From NCBI GenBank assembly GCA_012932865.1, contig SAXG01000008.1, forward strand, positions 744,001 to 808,000: DNA of 64,000 bases. Reading direction: 5' to 3'. This document shows, one piece after another, positions 11,855 through 24,118 of this stretch. Under the pieces are notes generated by a model that was not told where the DNA came from, searched no databases, and saw only the letters and a list, made by a program, of their open reading frames with translations. Every line of letters starts with the position of its first letter. Positions within the stretch are counted from its first letter, which is position 1. The position numbers and the translations under genes are program-made. This stretch comes from Amylostereum areolatum (lineage: Eukaryota; Basidiomycota; Agaricomycetes; Russulales; Stereaceae).

Positions 11855-12320
11855 TCAATGTCGGGAGAGAGACAATCGGGATGCTGCACGCATCTCTGCG
11901 GAGCACCAACGAACTGAAATCTCTGCCGACGAGTGACCGAGTCGCCGCCCCCCCCCGCCCTCTTCCCCCCCGGACGGTACGATGGCAGTGCAAGAAATAA
12001 AGAAGGGGGTAGGTATGGCCGACGTACCGAGCATGTCGACACCGCAGACGACGTCGCGCTCGGCCGTTGCAAGCCTTCTTGGAAAATCCGGTCCTCGGTG
12101 AACCGGGCCAAGCTCGGCATTGCGCCCGCAAATTTTGAGAGGTCGATGCGCATTGTTGCGCAAGCGCGAGACTTTTAGGTGACAGATGGCAAGCACTTGA
12201 GCGTGGGCGAGCGCCTTGAACCCGCCCAACCGCTTTTTCCCATCCCGAGTGGTGTCGCTTGTCGCGATCGCGTTCACCCCAATGATAGCGTCCGGGGAGG
12301 TTTGGGAGGAGGTTCAACGG
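11855..12320 (-). pseudogene. Unidentified gene fragment with frame breaks
   Basis: Reading leftwards, protein-like sequence runs across more than one frame: SPDAIIGVNAIATSDTTRDG, then KKRLGGFKALAHAQVLAICH, then MRIDLSKFAGAMPSLARFTE, then TAERDVVCGVDMLG followed by a GTACGT donor. Joining these needs one extra A removed near the AAAA run around 12172-12175 and one missing base near 12083. I cannot name the family. It may be a real gene damaged by the same indel errors seen in neighbouring conserved genes, or a decaying copy. Upstream and downstream exons were not resolved. Confidence 0.3.
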
Positions 12321-13203
12321 GATTGTTGCGAGCTTGACACGTCTCCGACGTCAGTCGAGCGAGCGCTCAACAGGAATCAGGATACAAGCCGACCAAACTC
12401 GCTCACCGACTGACCATAGCGCGCATAGCGACTTCTTGATGCCGACACTCCTCTTTGCAGGTGTCTTCAAAGTTCAACCAGTGAGAGGTAAGGACGACGT
12501 GAGGCGAAAATATTGTGAAGGTAGGTTTCAATGGTGTAGCATGCGAGCGGTGAAGCGACGGTGAAGCTGGCATTGCGCAGTGTGCACAGTGTGCAATGCG
12601 CATCTCGGGACGGGGAGCTGACAGTGAAGGAGCGAGCACTGGCAGCGAACGGCGAGGCAAACAAACCCAATCACCTCATTTCACCGATCGCCTTTGTCTC
12701 ACTTCGTGACTTAACGGCTGTACTGTGGGTCAGAGACCTCAGACCATGGTGAGCGTCGTCGCAGACATCGCCAGGAGCACTCGCTATCTTTAAGCGTCGA
12801 AACACAAGCCGCGTTGTGCAACGTGCAGTCGCTACAATACATCGTGGCGAGGCGAGGCTGGCGAGCAACGTCCCAGAGTCGGACTCAGTTTCCGGCGCAC
12901 CGGTTCAGCCGAATCTCGCCGGCTTGACCACTGGCACAAGGTCCACAATGGCAAGTTTGCAACACGACCGTCTACCTCCTTACCCGCTGATATTTGTCCT
13001 ACAAGTTTGCTATAAAACACGAAGGTTACTTCACAGGTACCCTTTGATCCGGCCTGCCTTAGCAGCTTATGCCAATAGGATGGATGCCCATATGTAACTA
13101 CTTACTACGGACAGTAGGACGTCGCCAAAGCTTTATGGCAATGTTATATGCGCTGTGACGACCCCCGACTGCATAATCACCTTCTCAAGACAGAAGTCTG
13201 AGC
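12321..13203. other. No supportable gene; small imperfect palindrome
   Basis: A leftward open stretch around 12403-12613 ends in CKEECRHQEVAMRAM and could be an upstream exon of the fragment at 11855-12320, but the splice is not clear. GCATTG at 12570-12575 is mirrored by CAATGC at 12594-12599 around a GTGCAC core. Nothing else is evident. Confidence 0.3.
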
Positions 13204-13418
13204 CTGTCTGGCACTGCCGGGCACCTGTGCAGTGCCCCTCTAAAGACCAAAAAATGCGGAATGTGACGCAAAAACAGTGTTTGCGAGAACTGTCTGTCGG
13301 CGATGGACGCCTCTGCAGCGCCCCTCTAAAGGCCAAAAAATGCGGAGTTTAATGTAAAAACAGGTGTTTGCGAGATCTGTCGGGCACTGCCAGTCTCCAG
13401 AGGCCTCTGCAGTGCGAG
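13204..13418. repeat. Imperfect tandem repeat, period about 86 bases
   Basis: Two and a half diverged copies. The block CCCCTCTAAAGACCAAAAAA begins at 13235 and recurs at 13321 with one change (G for A in AAAGGCC). The CTGTC landmark occurs at 13204, 13290 and 13377. Each unit also carries TGCGGA, a CAAAAACA or TAAAAACA box and TTTGCGAGA. The third copy stops after CTCTGCAGTGCG. The repeat lies in a gene-poor stretch and its role is unknown. Confidence 0.8.
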
Positions 13419-13830
13419 AAAGGTTCGAGAACATAAGGGGTGGTCATTCGACATGCTACCACTCACAATACAACTCGCCCCTTTGCAACAATGCAGCTGC
13501 CATCGCTTCTAAATATTACTCACAGGTTACTCGATCGCCAACGCGCGCACTGTATCCTCATGGCTACACAGTACTACCAAATCCAACGCCCAGTTACGAT
13601 TGAACCTATATAAGAGAATTATGCTTGATTACAGTAGGCGACAGTCTCGATCCCTACCATTACCTTTACAGCTATATGCAGTCCGTCCACCAAGCACAAT
13701 TATAAAGACACATTGCTGAAGGAAGAAAGGGGCGAAGAAAAAAAATCGAATCGAACGATGAAAAAATAGTCCCGCAAACCGTCCATCCACAGAAGCGCAG
13801 ATTCCGAGAATCCATCCCAACGAACGCATC
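13419..13830. other. Intergenic, downstream of the F-box gene
   Basis: AT-richer sequence between the tandem repeat and the 3' end of the F-box gene. It probably contains the 3' untranslated region of that gene. No coding frame is supported. Confidence 0.4.
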
Positions 13831-15820
13831 TCACACCTCGTCGAGCTCCTCCCCGAACGGATTTGTGATCTGTGCCACGTCCACCTCGTCCAGCTTCTTC
13901 TCCAACCACCCCAACGAGACCTCGTTGATCTCCGTTTCCGATGCCAGGTCCTCCCCAAACAGCCCGTCCTGTCGCAAACGCGGGTGCCTCCGACTCCTCG
14001 CTGTCGCCCGCGTCGATCCCGCTCGACAAGCGTGCGGAGCTCCGCCAGGTGTTCGAGCCGGATCGACGACTGCCGCAACCGTATCTCCCTTATGCGTCCA
14101 GGGCGCGCGGCGAGGAACCGACGAAGCTTGTTGAACAGCGCGTTGGAGACTATCGCGCGCGTGAGCACGAGCGTGTGCAGCGCAGGAAACAGCGTCGTGA
14201 GGGTCGTTCGCCGCCCCCGCGGTGTTCAGCAGAACTGCGAGCATCTGCGCGTTCAGATGCAGCGTTTCGACGCTTTGGCATGCGCGCGAAGACTGTGGCC
14301 CAAAGCTCCAGGTGGTATCCTGCATAATCCACCACCTCGCACAACAGCACCTGCACGCCGTCGAGCGCGAGTGCAGCCACAACGTCCTTCACTGTCGTGG
14401 CCGCACGCGAATGTGTGCTGATGGCTATGTGGCCCTTCGTCTTGCTCGAGAGGTGCATGTCTTTGTGCTCGGTCACGGCGTAGTCCCAGCATTTGACGTC
14501 GATAAACCCAGACCCGTCCCTGCAGAACCCGGAAAACCCAACGGTACGTGTGCCAATGCAACAAGGTGCGGCGGCCTCGAGCACGATCTGCGTCTGGGAA
14601 GCATCAGGGGGCGCAGGGGCCTCGTCGATTCCTATCCCATGATGAATTTCTATGCCCATTGCGGCGATTTGCATGCTTGCGGTGGGCGGCACCTTGGACA
14701 GATTTTGCAGGAAACTCGCGGATGTTTGTAGTGTGTCGCGGATGTCTATCCGGACGAGACGGGGGAAGGAGATCGAGCCTTTGTGGGCATCTACCTCGGA
14801 GTTGCTAGGCAATGTATTTGGGAGACATTCGCGGAGGGATATGTATTCTAGAAGGGGGAGGTTGCGCAGGACGTCCAGTATTTGGCCCAGCGCTGCGGAT
14901 TGCCACGATTTGACCTGGGAAAACTCGAGCGACGTTATTGTGCCACCTTTGAGGAGGAAGGAATTGAGGGGCAGGTCACAGCCAGATAGAGAGAGGTGGA
15001 ATAACCGCGGTGGCAGCGTTCCGCCGAAGATATCATCTGGAAGGTGTAGACTGGCGTCCGTGTCCCAAATGTGGCTCATAACGACGTTGGTGATGGAGAT
15101 GGACTCCAGCATCGGGGCGGGTGTGGTGAGCTGTCGTATCGCTGTCTCCGACCGTGAGCCCGATCCTACGATGAGCGAGAGTACGCGGATGCGATGGAGT
15201 TGCTGGAGCGCGGCGTATGCCATATTGAACGATGAATCTCCGGGGCGGCGCGATATGAGCGATGTCCGGACGGTCAGTGGCGCCCCCTTGGACCGCTCGA
15301 GCATGCGCCAGGCCCACTTCTCGGATGTCATCAGGACGTGGGACCAGAGAAGGGCGTCATCGCGGGCCAATGCGCGCCATTCTCGGCATATGTGGGACAG
15401 AAGGATGGAGGAGTGACAAGGAATGTAGCGCGGGTCCTTGGAGGGGCCTTGGTGCATAGGGTCAAGGGGTCCGTTGAACCAATGGTGATAGCCGTCTCCG
15501 GGGTCTGTAGTCTCCCATGGACGGGTAGTGTCGATTGCATCGCTGAACACGACGAGGCGAAAGATGGCGGTGAGGAGTTCTGGGAGGAGTCGGGAGATTG
15601 GTGCAAGGTGGTTCCGTCTGCTTCGCAGGTTGAGAAGCGCATTCTCGTGGTGTGCAATGCCGGAGTCGATGTCGTTTGTTGGCGCAGGGACTGGGCATCG
15701 ACAGACACGTCCTTTGCGCACCATCATAGCGAAGCGCTGTGCAGAGGCGCGTTCGCACTGTAGAAGAGCTGTGAACAGGTGAGAGGGCGTGGCCCAACAC
15801 GAACGAGTTGAATTACGCAC
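13831..15820 (-). CDS. F-box protein with LRR-like C-terminal region
   Basis: Typical Agaricomycete F-box layout. A short coiled segment (IDSGIAHHENALLNLRSRRN) is followed by the F-box core (LAPISRLLPELLTAIFRLVV), then WREWRAL-type sequence (SHICREWRALARDDALLWSH) and a long array of leucine-rich strands (LFHLSLSGCDL, LPLLEYISLRECLP, LVRIDIRD). Such proteins link substrates to SCF ubiquitin ligase through Skp1; the substrate is unknown. The last 450 bases are readable only after skipping four single extra bases (near 14272, 14201-14203, 14018-14020 and 13968-13970). They then encode VETLHLNAQMLAVLLNT, LFPALHTLVLTRAIVSNALF, RIDAGDSEESEAPAFAT and an acidic end (NPFGEELDEV). The 5' end may lie upstream, because the chosen ATG region is not conserved. 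Confidence 0.75.
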
Positions 15821-16458
15821 TGCTTGTATAGGAAGTTCGGGCCTGTTTACCGGTGGCCAAGACGCCTCCCTCAGAGTTCCGTGCGACGTCAGTCGACAGT
15901 GAGATTTGTTGGAACAAGTCGACGTGGCGGGCGTGCAGAGGCTTGACCAAGAGGGATGGTGAGCTTAGAGTCGCCGGTGCCCAAAGGGAAAGAGCGAAAC
16001 TCGTGGCTCACGCGCGGCAACTTCACGCGTGGGCCAAACCGCGTGGCCGGGTGTATTTGTCCTTCGTCGCTTCAAGAAATCAAGAAAGTCGTAGCATATG
16101 CTGTAAAACACCATCTTCGACGTTTCTTCGTACAGGTTTTATGCCCGGGCGGTCAAGGAAAGTTTGAGCAAGATCGCCTTGACGAAGGGGACTCGAACTC
16201 GTTCCCACGAACGCGCGCTTCTTGCTTCAAACCGCCACGGCATTGCTCATTCTTGCATTTTCAACACTGACCGGCCGCCAGTATTCAAACTTCTGGTGCA
16301 GAGTTTTCTTTTTTTGCGAATGTACGTTCTCAGCCCCATTCGCGCACACCGACACTCACCACCGCTGGCGTCAGGTAACCCACATCATCATCCACCCAAC
16401 GTTCACTTCCATCTGACCATCTGCCCAGTGCACCTGCTACGCGTCCTCACACTTGGAA
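15821..16458. promoter_or_regulatory. Divergent upstream region F-box gene / MDM12
   Basis: 638 bases between the two starts. It contains pyrimidine-rich leader sequence shortly before the MDM12 ATG (many CCACC and CATC repeats, 16350-16440), as is common for fungal 5' leaders. No conserved element could be named. Confidence 0.4.
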
Positions 16459-17547
16459 ATGTCGATTGATCTGGACTGGAACAAACTCGACGCCTCCCTC
16501 GCCAACTCGCTCGTGGAGCTCATCAACCGCCAACTCCAGGACACGCCCCGCCCCTCCTTCATCGGGCCCGTCGAGGTCTCCTCCTTCGACTTTGGTTCCC
16601 AGGCTCCCGACATCGAGATCATCGACCTGCGGAACATCCACCCGGATTTCCTCGAGGACGACAAGGACGACGCCGAGGCCGAGAACGGCAGACCGGGGCC
16701 CCAGCCGGAGGAAGAGGAGGACGAAGACGGGTTCGAGTGGGTCTCGCGCAAGTCCGTCGCGCGCGGGATGGCGGAGGAGGCCCCCGCCTACCACCACCTA
16801 CCGCCGCACGTTCGCTACGGCCGCGGTCCGTCCTCGGACATGTTCGCGTCGACGCTCGCCCTCGCGCCCGCCCGTGACCCGTGGAACGGCGCGATGAGCA
16901 TGCCCAACCTGAGCCCTCGGATGCCCTACTACGCCGCCACACCCGACATATCGTACACCCCCTCGCCCGCCGCGCCGTCCTCGCCTTCACCCCCTCAAGA
17001 CGACTCGCTCGACTCGATCCCGCCCCCTCCCCTGCCCGATGCCCCACCTTCGTCCGACGCGCCCAACTTGCAACTGCACCTGCACATCACCTGGGCGTCG
17101 AACCTGCGCCTGACGCTGACCACCTCCCTCCGCATCAACTACCCGTCTCCGCTCTTCATGTCCCTGCCGATCAAGCTGTCTGTCACGGGCTTGCTCTTCA
17201 CCGGCGAGCTCGCGGTCGCGTACGAGGGGGCGCGAAAACGCGTCCATCTCTGCATCCTGGACGACATGGACCCGTACGGGCCCGCGCGCGAGCGTCCCAA
17301 GCGCGACTCGGGGAGCAGCACGCCCAGCGAGCCCGACGACGAGCCGCCGGAGTCGGGGAAGCTGCTACCCATCGGCCAGCGGCTGCTCCCGAACATCTTC
17401 ATTGAGAGCGAGCTCGGGCAGGCGGACAAGCACGTTTTGAAGAACGTCACGCGCGTCGAGCGGTTCATCCAGGACGTGATACGTAAGACGGTCGAGGAGG
17501 AGCTGGTTTTTCCCAACTATCATACACTGGTCCTTAGCCAGGAGTGA
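16459..17547 (+). CDS. MDM12: Mdm12, ERMES complex subunit (362 aa)
   Basis: Cytosolic SMP-domain lipid-transfer subunit of the ER-mitochondria encounter structure, bridging Mmm1 in the ER and Mdm34/Mdm10 in the mitochondrial outer membrane. It is a single uninterrupted frame from ATG 16459 to TGA 17545-17547. The N-terminus MSIDLDWNKLD is the family hallmark; SFIGPVEVSSFDFGSQAPDI and IEIIDL follow. A long acidic and Pro/Ser-rich insertion occupies about residues 75-190. The SMP core then resumes (LQLHLHITWASNLRLTLTTS, INYPSPLFMSLPIKLSVTGL, FTGELAVAYEGARKRVHLCI) and the end matches the family (LKNVTRVERFIQDVIRKTVE, then FPNYHTLVL). There are no frame errors. It is convergent with ELP3, with stop codons about 55 bases apart. 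Confidence 0.96.
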   Translation: MSIDLDWNKLDASLANSLVELINRQLQDTPRPSFIGPVEVSSFDFGSQAPDIEIIDLRNIHPDFLEDDKDDAEAENGRPGPQPEEEEDEDGFEWVSRKSVARGMAEEAPAYHHLPPHVRYGRGPSSDMFASTLALAPARDPWNGAMSMPNLSPRMPYYAATPDISYTPSPAAPSSPSPPQDDSLDSIPPPPLPDAPPSSDAPNLQLHLHITWASNLRLTLTTSLRINYPSPLFMSLPIKLSVTGLLFTGELAVAYEGARKRVHLCILDDMDPYGPARERPKRDSGSSTPSEPDDEPPESGKLLPIGQRLLPNIFIESELGQADKHVLKNVTRVERFIQDVIRKTVEEELVFPNYHTLVLSQE

Positions 17548-17602
17548 GCCTTGTGCATTCGCGGGAGGTGATTACTTATTGTGCATGTATTTTACATTGG
17601 TG

Positions 17603-19752
<2,150 letters not shown>

Positions 19753-20128
19753 GATCTGGTGGATATGTCGACGCTGTTGTGTCTGTACGATCAGCACCGG
19801 TAGTCGAGGTAGACCATCAGTGAGTCGGCAAGAAGATCGGGGGAGTAAACGTACAACCGTCCCTGGAGATCTTTACGCGAGTTTTCGCCTATCGTACAAC
19901 CCCCTTTTAGGGTGCAGAACCGAAGAAAGAAGAGTCCACAAGGAAGTGCTCAATTTACAAGGGAGATACGCCTCAGACCTCTATTACATATTGCTGTGAG
20001 AAGAAGATACCAAACAAAGGAAACCACTACGTCAGAGATCGGATTCGTGGCCATTGGACGCGACCTATTAGTAGAAGTCTGGACGCGACGAACGACCTCG
20101 ACTTGCCTTCCAAGTTCCCGCTCCCTCC
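19753..20128. promoter_or_regulatory. Divergent promoter region ELP3 / Golgi apyrase
   Basis: 376 bases between the two start codons, so the genes share their upstream DNA. No TATA box or named element is clear. Confidence 0.45.
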
Positions 20129-22472
20129 ATGCCGCCTCCCACCGCTGCAAATACCTGGCTGAATTCCCGTCGGTTTGGAATTGTCGTCGATGCTGGCTCT
20201 TCTGGCTCTCGCCTCCAGATTTACAGCTGGAGAGACCCTAGCGTCGTTAGGCAGGAGTTGGGCGAAAAGGCACAATATTCTCTTCCAAAAGTTGAGAAAG
20301 GAACGCCAAACGATGAGGATTGGGTAGCAAAGGCAGAACCTGGTGCGTGTATTCTCCCATACATAAGGCGCGTGTGGTGACTGACAGTCTGAGGGACGCA
20401 CCCAGGTCTATCTTCGTTTGTCCAATGACCTTGACGGCATACCCACCTATCTAGCTCCCCTCCTCGAACACGCTCGCACCCACATTCCACCGTCTCTGCA
20501 GCGGGAAACTCCCTTGTTCCTCCTCGCCACGGCCGGGATGCGGCTTCTCACACCAGAACAACAGGCCGATGTACTGGAGACTACTTGTCGGTTCCTTCGA
20601 TTCCACTCCAACTTCCGCATTGAAGAGCAGTCAGAGGCCGGCCCCTGTGGCCGCAGCGTGCGTATCATCACCGGCGAAGAAGAGGGTTTATTCGGCTGGA
20701 TAGCGGTGAACTACCTCATGGACGGTTTCGGCCCAGTCGACGACGATCGTGCGACCTACGGCTTTCTCGACATGGGCGGCGCCTCGACTCAAATCGCTTT
20801 TGAACCTAGCCTACAGGAGCGGGAGAAGGCGAAGAATCTCGTCGACGTTCGGCTGCGCATGATGGGTGGCGGGGAAGTCCATCACCAGGTGTTCGTCACA
20901 ACTTGGTTAGGCTACGGAACAAATCAAGCCAGAGAGCGTTATGTCGGGCGAGTCATCCATCACCTGGAGGATTCGCGACCAACGCCCTCCGATAGCCCCT
21001 CGGACATCGAAGTCCTTGAAGACCCGTGTCTCCCCAAGAACCTCAGGATCACAGAAACTCCCATTCAGATAGAACCATCCTCCTCGCACGCGAAAAAACC
21101 CCATACCCTCATCGGAACTGGTTCCTTCGATGAATGCCTGAAACAAACAGCCCCTCTCCTCAACAAAGCCGCCCCCTGCCCCGACACACCGTGTCTATTC
21201 AATGGCGTGTATGTCCCACCCATCGACTTCTCCGTCTCCCGATTTATCGGAGTATCCGAATATTGGTACTCTTCCGAGCATATATTTGGACTTGGTGGTG
21301 CCTACGATTTCGTTCAGTATGAGCGTGCTGCGGAGCAATATTGCGGAAACGAGTGGGACTCCATCTTGCAAATGCACGAAGACGCGAAGCAGCGCGGGCG
21401 ATTCGGCGGTGTTCGCCAACTTGATGTTGACGGCGTTGCGGTAGGGCTGGATAAATGGGGAGATCAAGTTGAGATATCACGACTCCAGATGCAGTGCTTC
21501 AAAGCCGCCTGGGTTGTGAATGTCCTCCACGAAGGCTTGGGGATGCCGCGCATCGTTGATCCTGGAGGTAATAGCACCACGGACGGAGACGTCAAGCACC
21601 AGGCTGATAGGAAGGGCCTCGGACCACCAACCTTCCAGTCGATGGACTCCGTGGACGAGCATTGCTATCACATGGACACTAGGCAAGATGGTGCTCGAGG
21701 CTAGCAACGACGTCCCCCCGCTATCCAAAAATACCCCACCACTTGGGGACCCCCTTGAAGAGGTTGATAGCCCCCCCTTCCAGCCTATCCGTCCCCCTTT
21801 TCCACTTCGATTTCGACGCTCTCGAGGATCAACTCTCCCCGCACCTCCCCTCGTCCCTCACCCGGGACTCCCTAGGATTTTCATTCATTGGTTTCTTATT
21901 CTACCTCGCTGCCTGCACTATAACATTATTCGCCTCGTATAGAATGCGACACCATATCCGAATATGCATCCGACGGCTCACCCGGCCATCCTTCAAGCGG
22001 AATGCGGACTATGCCGCCGTGTCCATGGAAGAAGGTTGGATCAGCAGGCCCTCCACCCCCCTTGACCCCTTCTACACCGTCCACTCGCAGGTGGATGAGG
22101 AATTTTCGACGGTTCACGTCATTCTGGCGAACCCGTTCACCACCGCGACCCCTGCACCCCTTGTATTCCCCAGTGATCAACCGTGTCCCCCCATCTCCAC
22201 AGCGTAATTCCCCCGTGCGGTCTTTCACCTTCCCCACGTCGCTGTATTCCGGGGACGCTTCCACGAATGGCGGCGGGGGATCACTTTCAGCCGCGACGTC
22301 CCCCACACAATCAGCGTACGGCGATGATATCCACGGCGAGGCGATTGAGGCGTCTTCAATGTCCCTATACTCCTCACGCTCGCGCAATTCGTCGACTATC
22401 AGTTTGTCGACACTCGTGCCCCGGCAGCCCCTCTCAAGAACGAGTAGTCATCTCCACCTCCACGCGCCGTAA
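20129..22472 (+). CDS. YND1: Golgi apyrase, GDA1/CD39 family (Ynd1-like)
   Basis: Nucleoside di/triphosphatase of the Golgi that removes UDP/GDP released by glycosyltransferases. It starts MPPPTAANTWL; one intron (about 20342-20405) separates VAKAEP from GLSSFVSNDL. The apyrase-conserved regions appear in order: IVVDAGSSGSR (ACR1), LLATAGMR (ACR2), ITGEEEGLFGWIAVNY (ACR3), GFLDMGGASTQIAFEP (ACR4) and VQYERAAEQYC (ACR5). A membrane segment near 21885-21945 (FSFIGFLFYLAACTITLF) followed by a basic stretch and a Ser-rich cytosolic tail matches Ynd1, which has a C-terminal anchor. Past 21655 the frame is kept only by ignoring extra bases near 21657-21660, 21745-21748 and 22168-22171; it then reads IAITWTLGKMVLEASNDVPP, and so on. 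The stop at 22470-22472 depends on this reading. Confidence 0.9.
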
Positions 22473-24118
22473 GCCACGAGGGAACGGCGTACCTGTGCTC
22501 CATTTTTATCTTGTCGCTCTCCCTTTGCTCGATGACGGTTCCTGCCCGTTTGTCGCGTTTACTTACCGTGGCAGGTGACCCCCAATGTTAGTTTTCCTTG
22601 TTTTCCTCATACCTTCACTACGACCCGTGCATGTATTTTATGATACCACCCGCACGAACTCCATCATCCGTAACGCCTAACGCTATGGGACATACCTCCC
22701 GATATTCCCTTCAACTCTTCGACGTAGTTGATTGATACACCGGACTTGGACTTAGGATTCGAACGTCGAGCTCCGTACGCAATAACGTAACTTATCATCC
22801 GCAATCTATGTTCACATCTATCTTCGAATCCGCAAATCCGACTGGAAAAACGAACGAGGTAACACATGTCCCAATCAGGGTTCCCAAACAAGTCTCCTGT
22901 TTCTCTTTCACGACGTTGTCACTGACCCTGGGGTTCGCGCAGAAGAAGCATCACTCCACTGCACGCCTCACATAGATTATATTCTGTGTATATCCGATAC
23001 AACCTCCGAGAAAGCGCACGCGTGGATAAGCGTGGACTTTGGGCCGCCACTTGCCCATCACCAACAAGTTTGATATGTTCCGTGCCCATGCCCATGACTG
23101 CTATGACCGTTGACAATGCACCTTCATGCGAGATAGCTTCCGCTGACCTGGCGGGATTTTTTTCGTTTCTTGTCATAGCTTCGATAGGATCTGAAGGCTC
23201 GGGATCGTGGCAATTCATAAGAGCATATACTTAGATGAAGTCGCAAGCCTAGTACTCTCCCCGACGTCCCCGAGCAAGATAACAGTGTGGTATAAATTAC
23301 TCTTTTTGGACCAGGTCGCCTGCGGCCTGGCTGAGTCTGTTTCCTTTTTTCATCCATCGACGAATGCGACACAGAGCGCATATGGAGAGCCAGTGATCGA
23401 GATAGAGAGATAGACTGGAAAGAAGACGCCGCCCTACGCCACCCAAGGTAAAGTACCCTGCATCTTGCCCTGGGCCCGTTGTAATCGCAACACCGGAACG
23501 ACGTTTGGGTCTGTTCACGCTGGTACATCCGTTCCATCGAGGGAAAGGTGCAAGTGCCGACGGGATCCTTCCGTTCTTCGCTACCTTCTATCTGTGACGG
23601 CATGAGGCATTCTTCGAGCGAGCCACGGTACCACGCCTACAGACTTTTGGTGCCTCAGCACACGGTCGGTGCACATATACGGGAGGAGGGGCTTTCAATC
23701 GCGAGATAACCTGGGAAGAGTGAAGGGGATCTTGCACCGCCATGTCATCTCCCCCTCGAACGACGCAGCGGCGTCCATGTGCGACGAAGGAGTAGGGAAT
23801 CCGAAGCTTCGAAGGAGATGGGGATCACGAAGTCGCCACGTTCAAAGGGGGTTACACTGCTGAGGACAAGTTGTGGGTGCGATAACGCATTGTTGCGAGT
23901 GTCGGCATCTCGCATGGCAACATTTTTCAGATGTAATCCATTCGTGCAGTCGTTCGTTACGAGGCCAACAGTAAAGCATGGAGTGTGTGGTAGGTGCATA
24001 CAAGGTACGCAGAGAAATTGCGGAGAGGCAGCGGGGAAAGGATCCCGATAAGTAGCGTTTAAATCATGAATAACGTACCGAGGAGGTACGGCGGGAGCGA
24101 AGTTTTGTTCCACCTTTG
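22473..24118. other. No supportable gene
   Basis: Short frames in all directions, none with a recognisable domain or a convincing splice pattern. It includes the 3' flanks of the apyrase gene and of the leftward gene that ends at 24119. Confidence 0.35.

Noticed and set aside
16447..17516. Long antisense and alternate-frame open stretches over MDM12
   Set aside because: They arise from GC-rich codon bias in the real gene on the plus strand and have no domain content.
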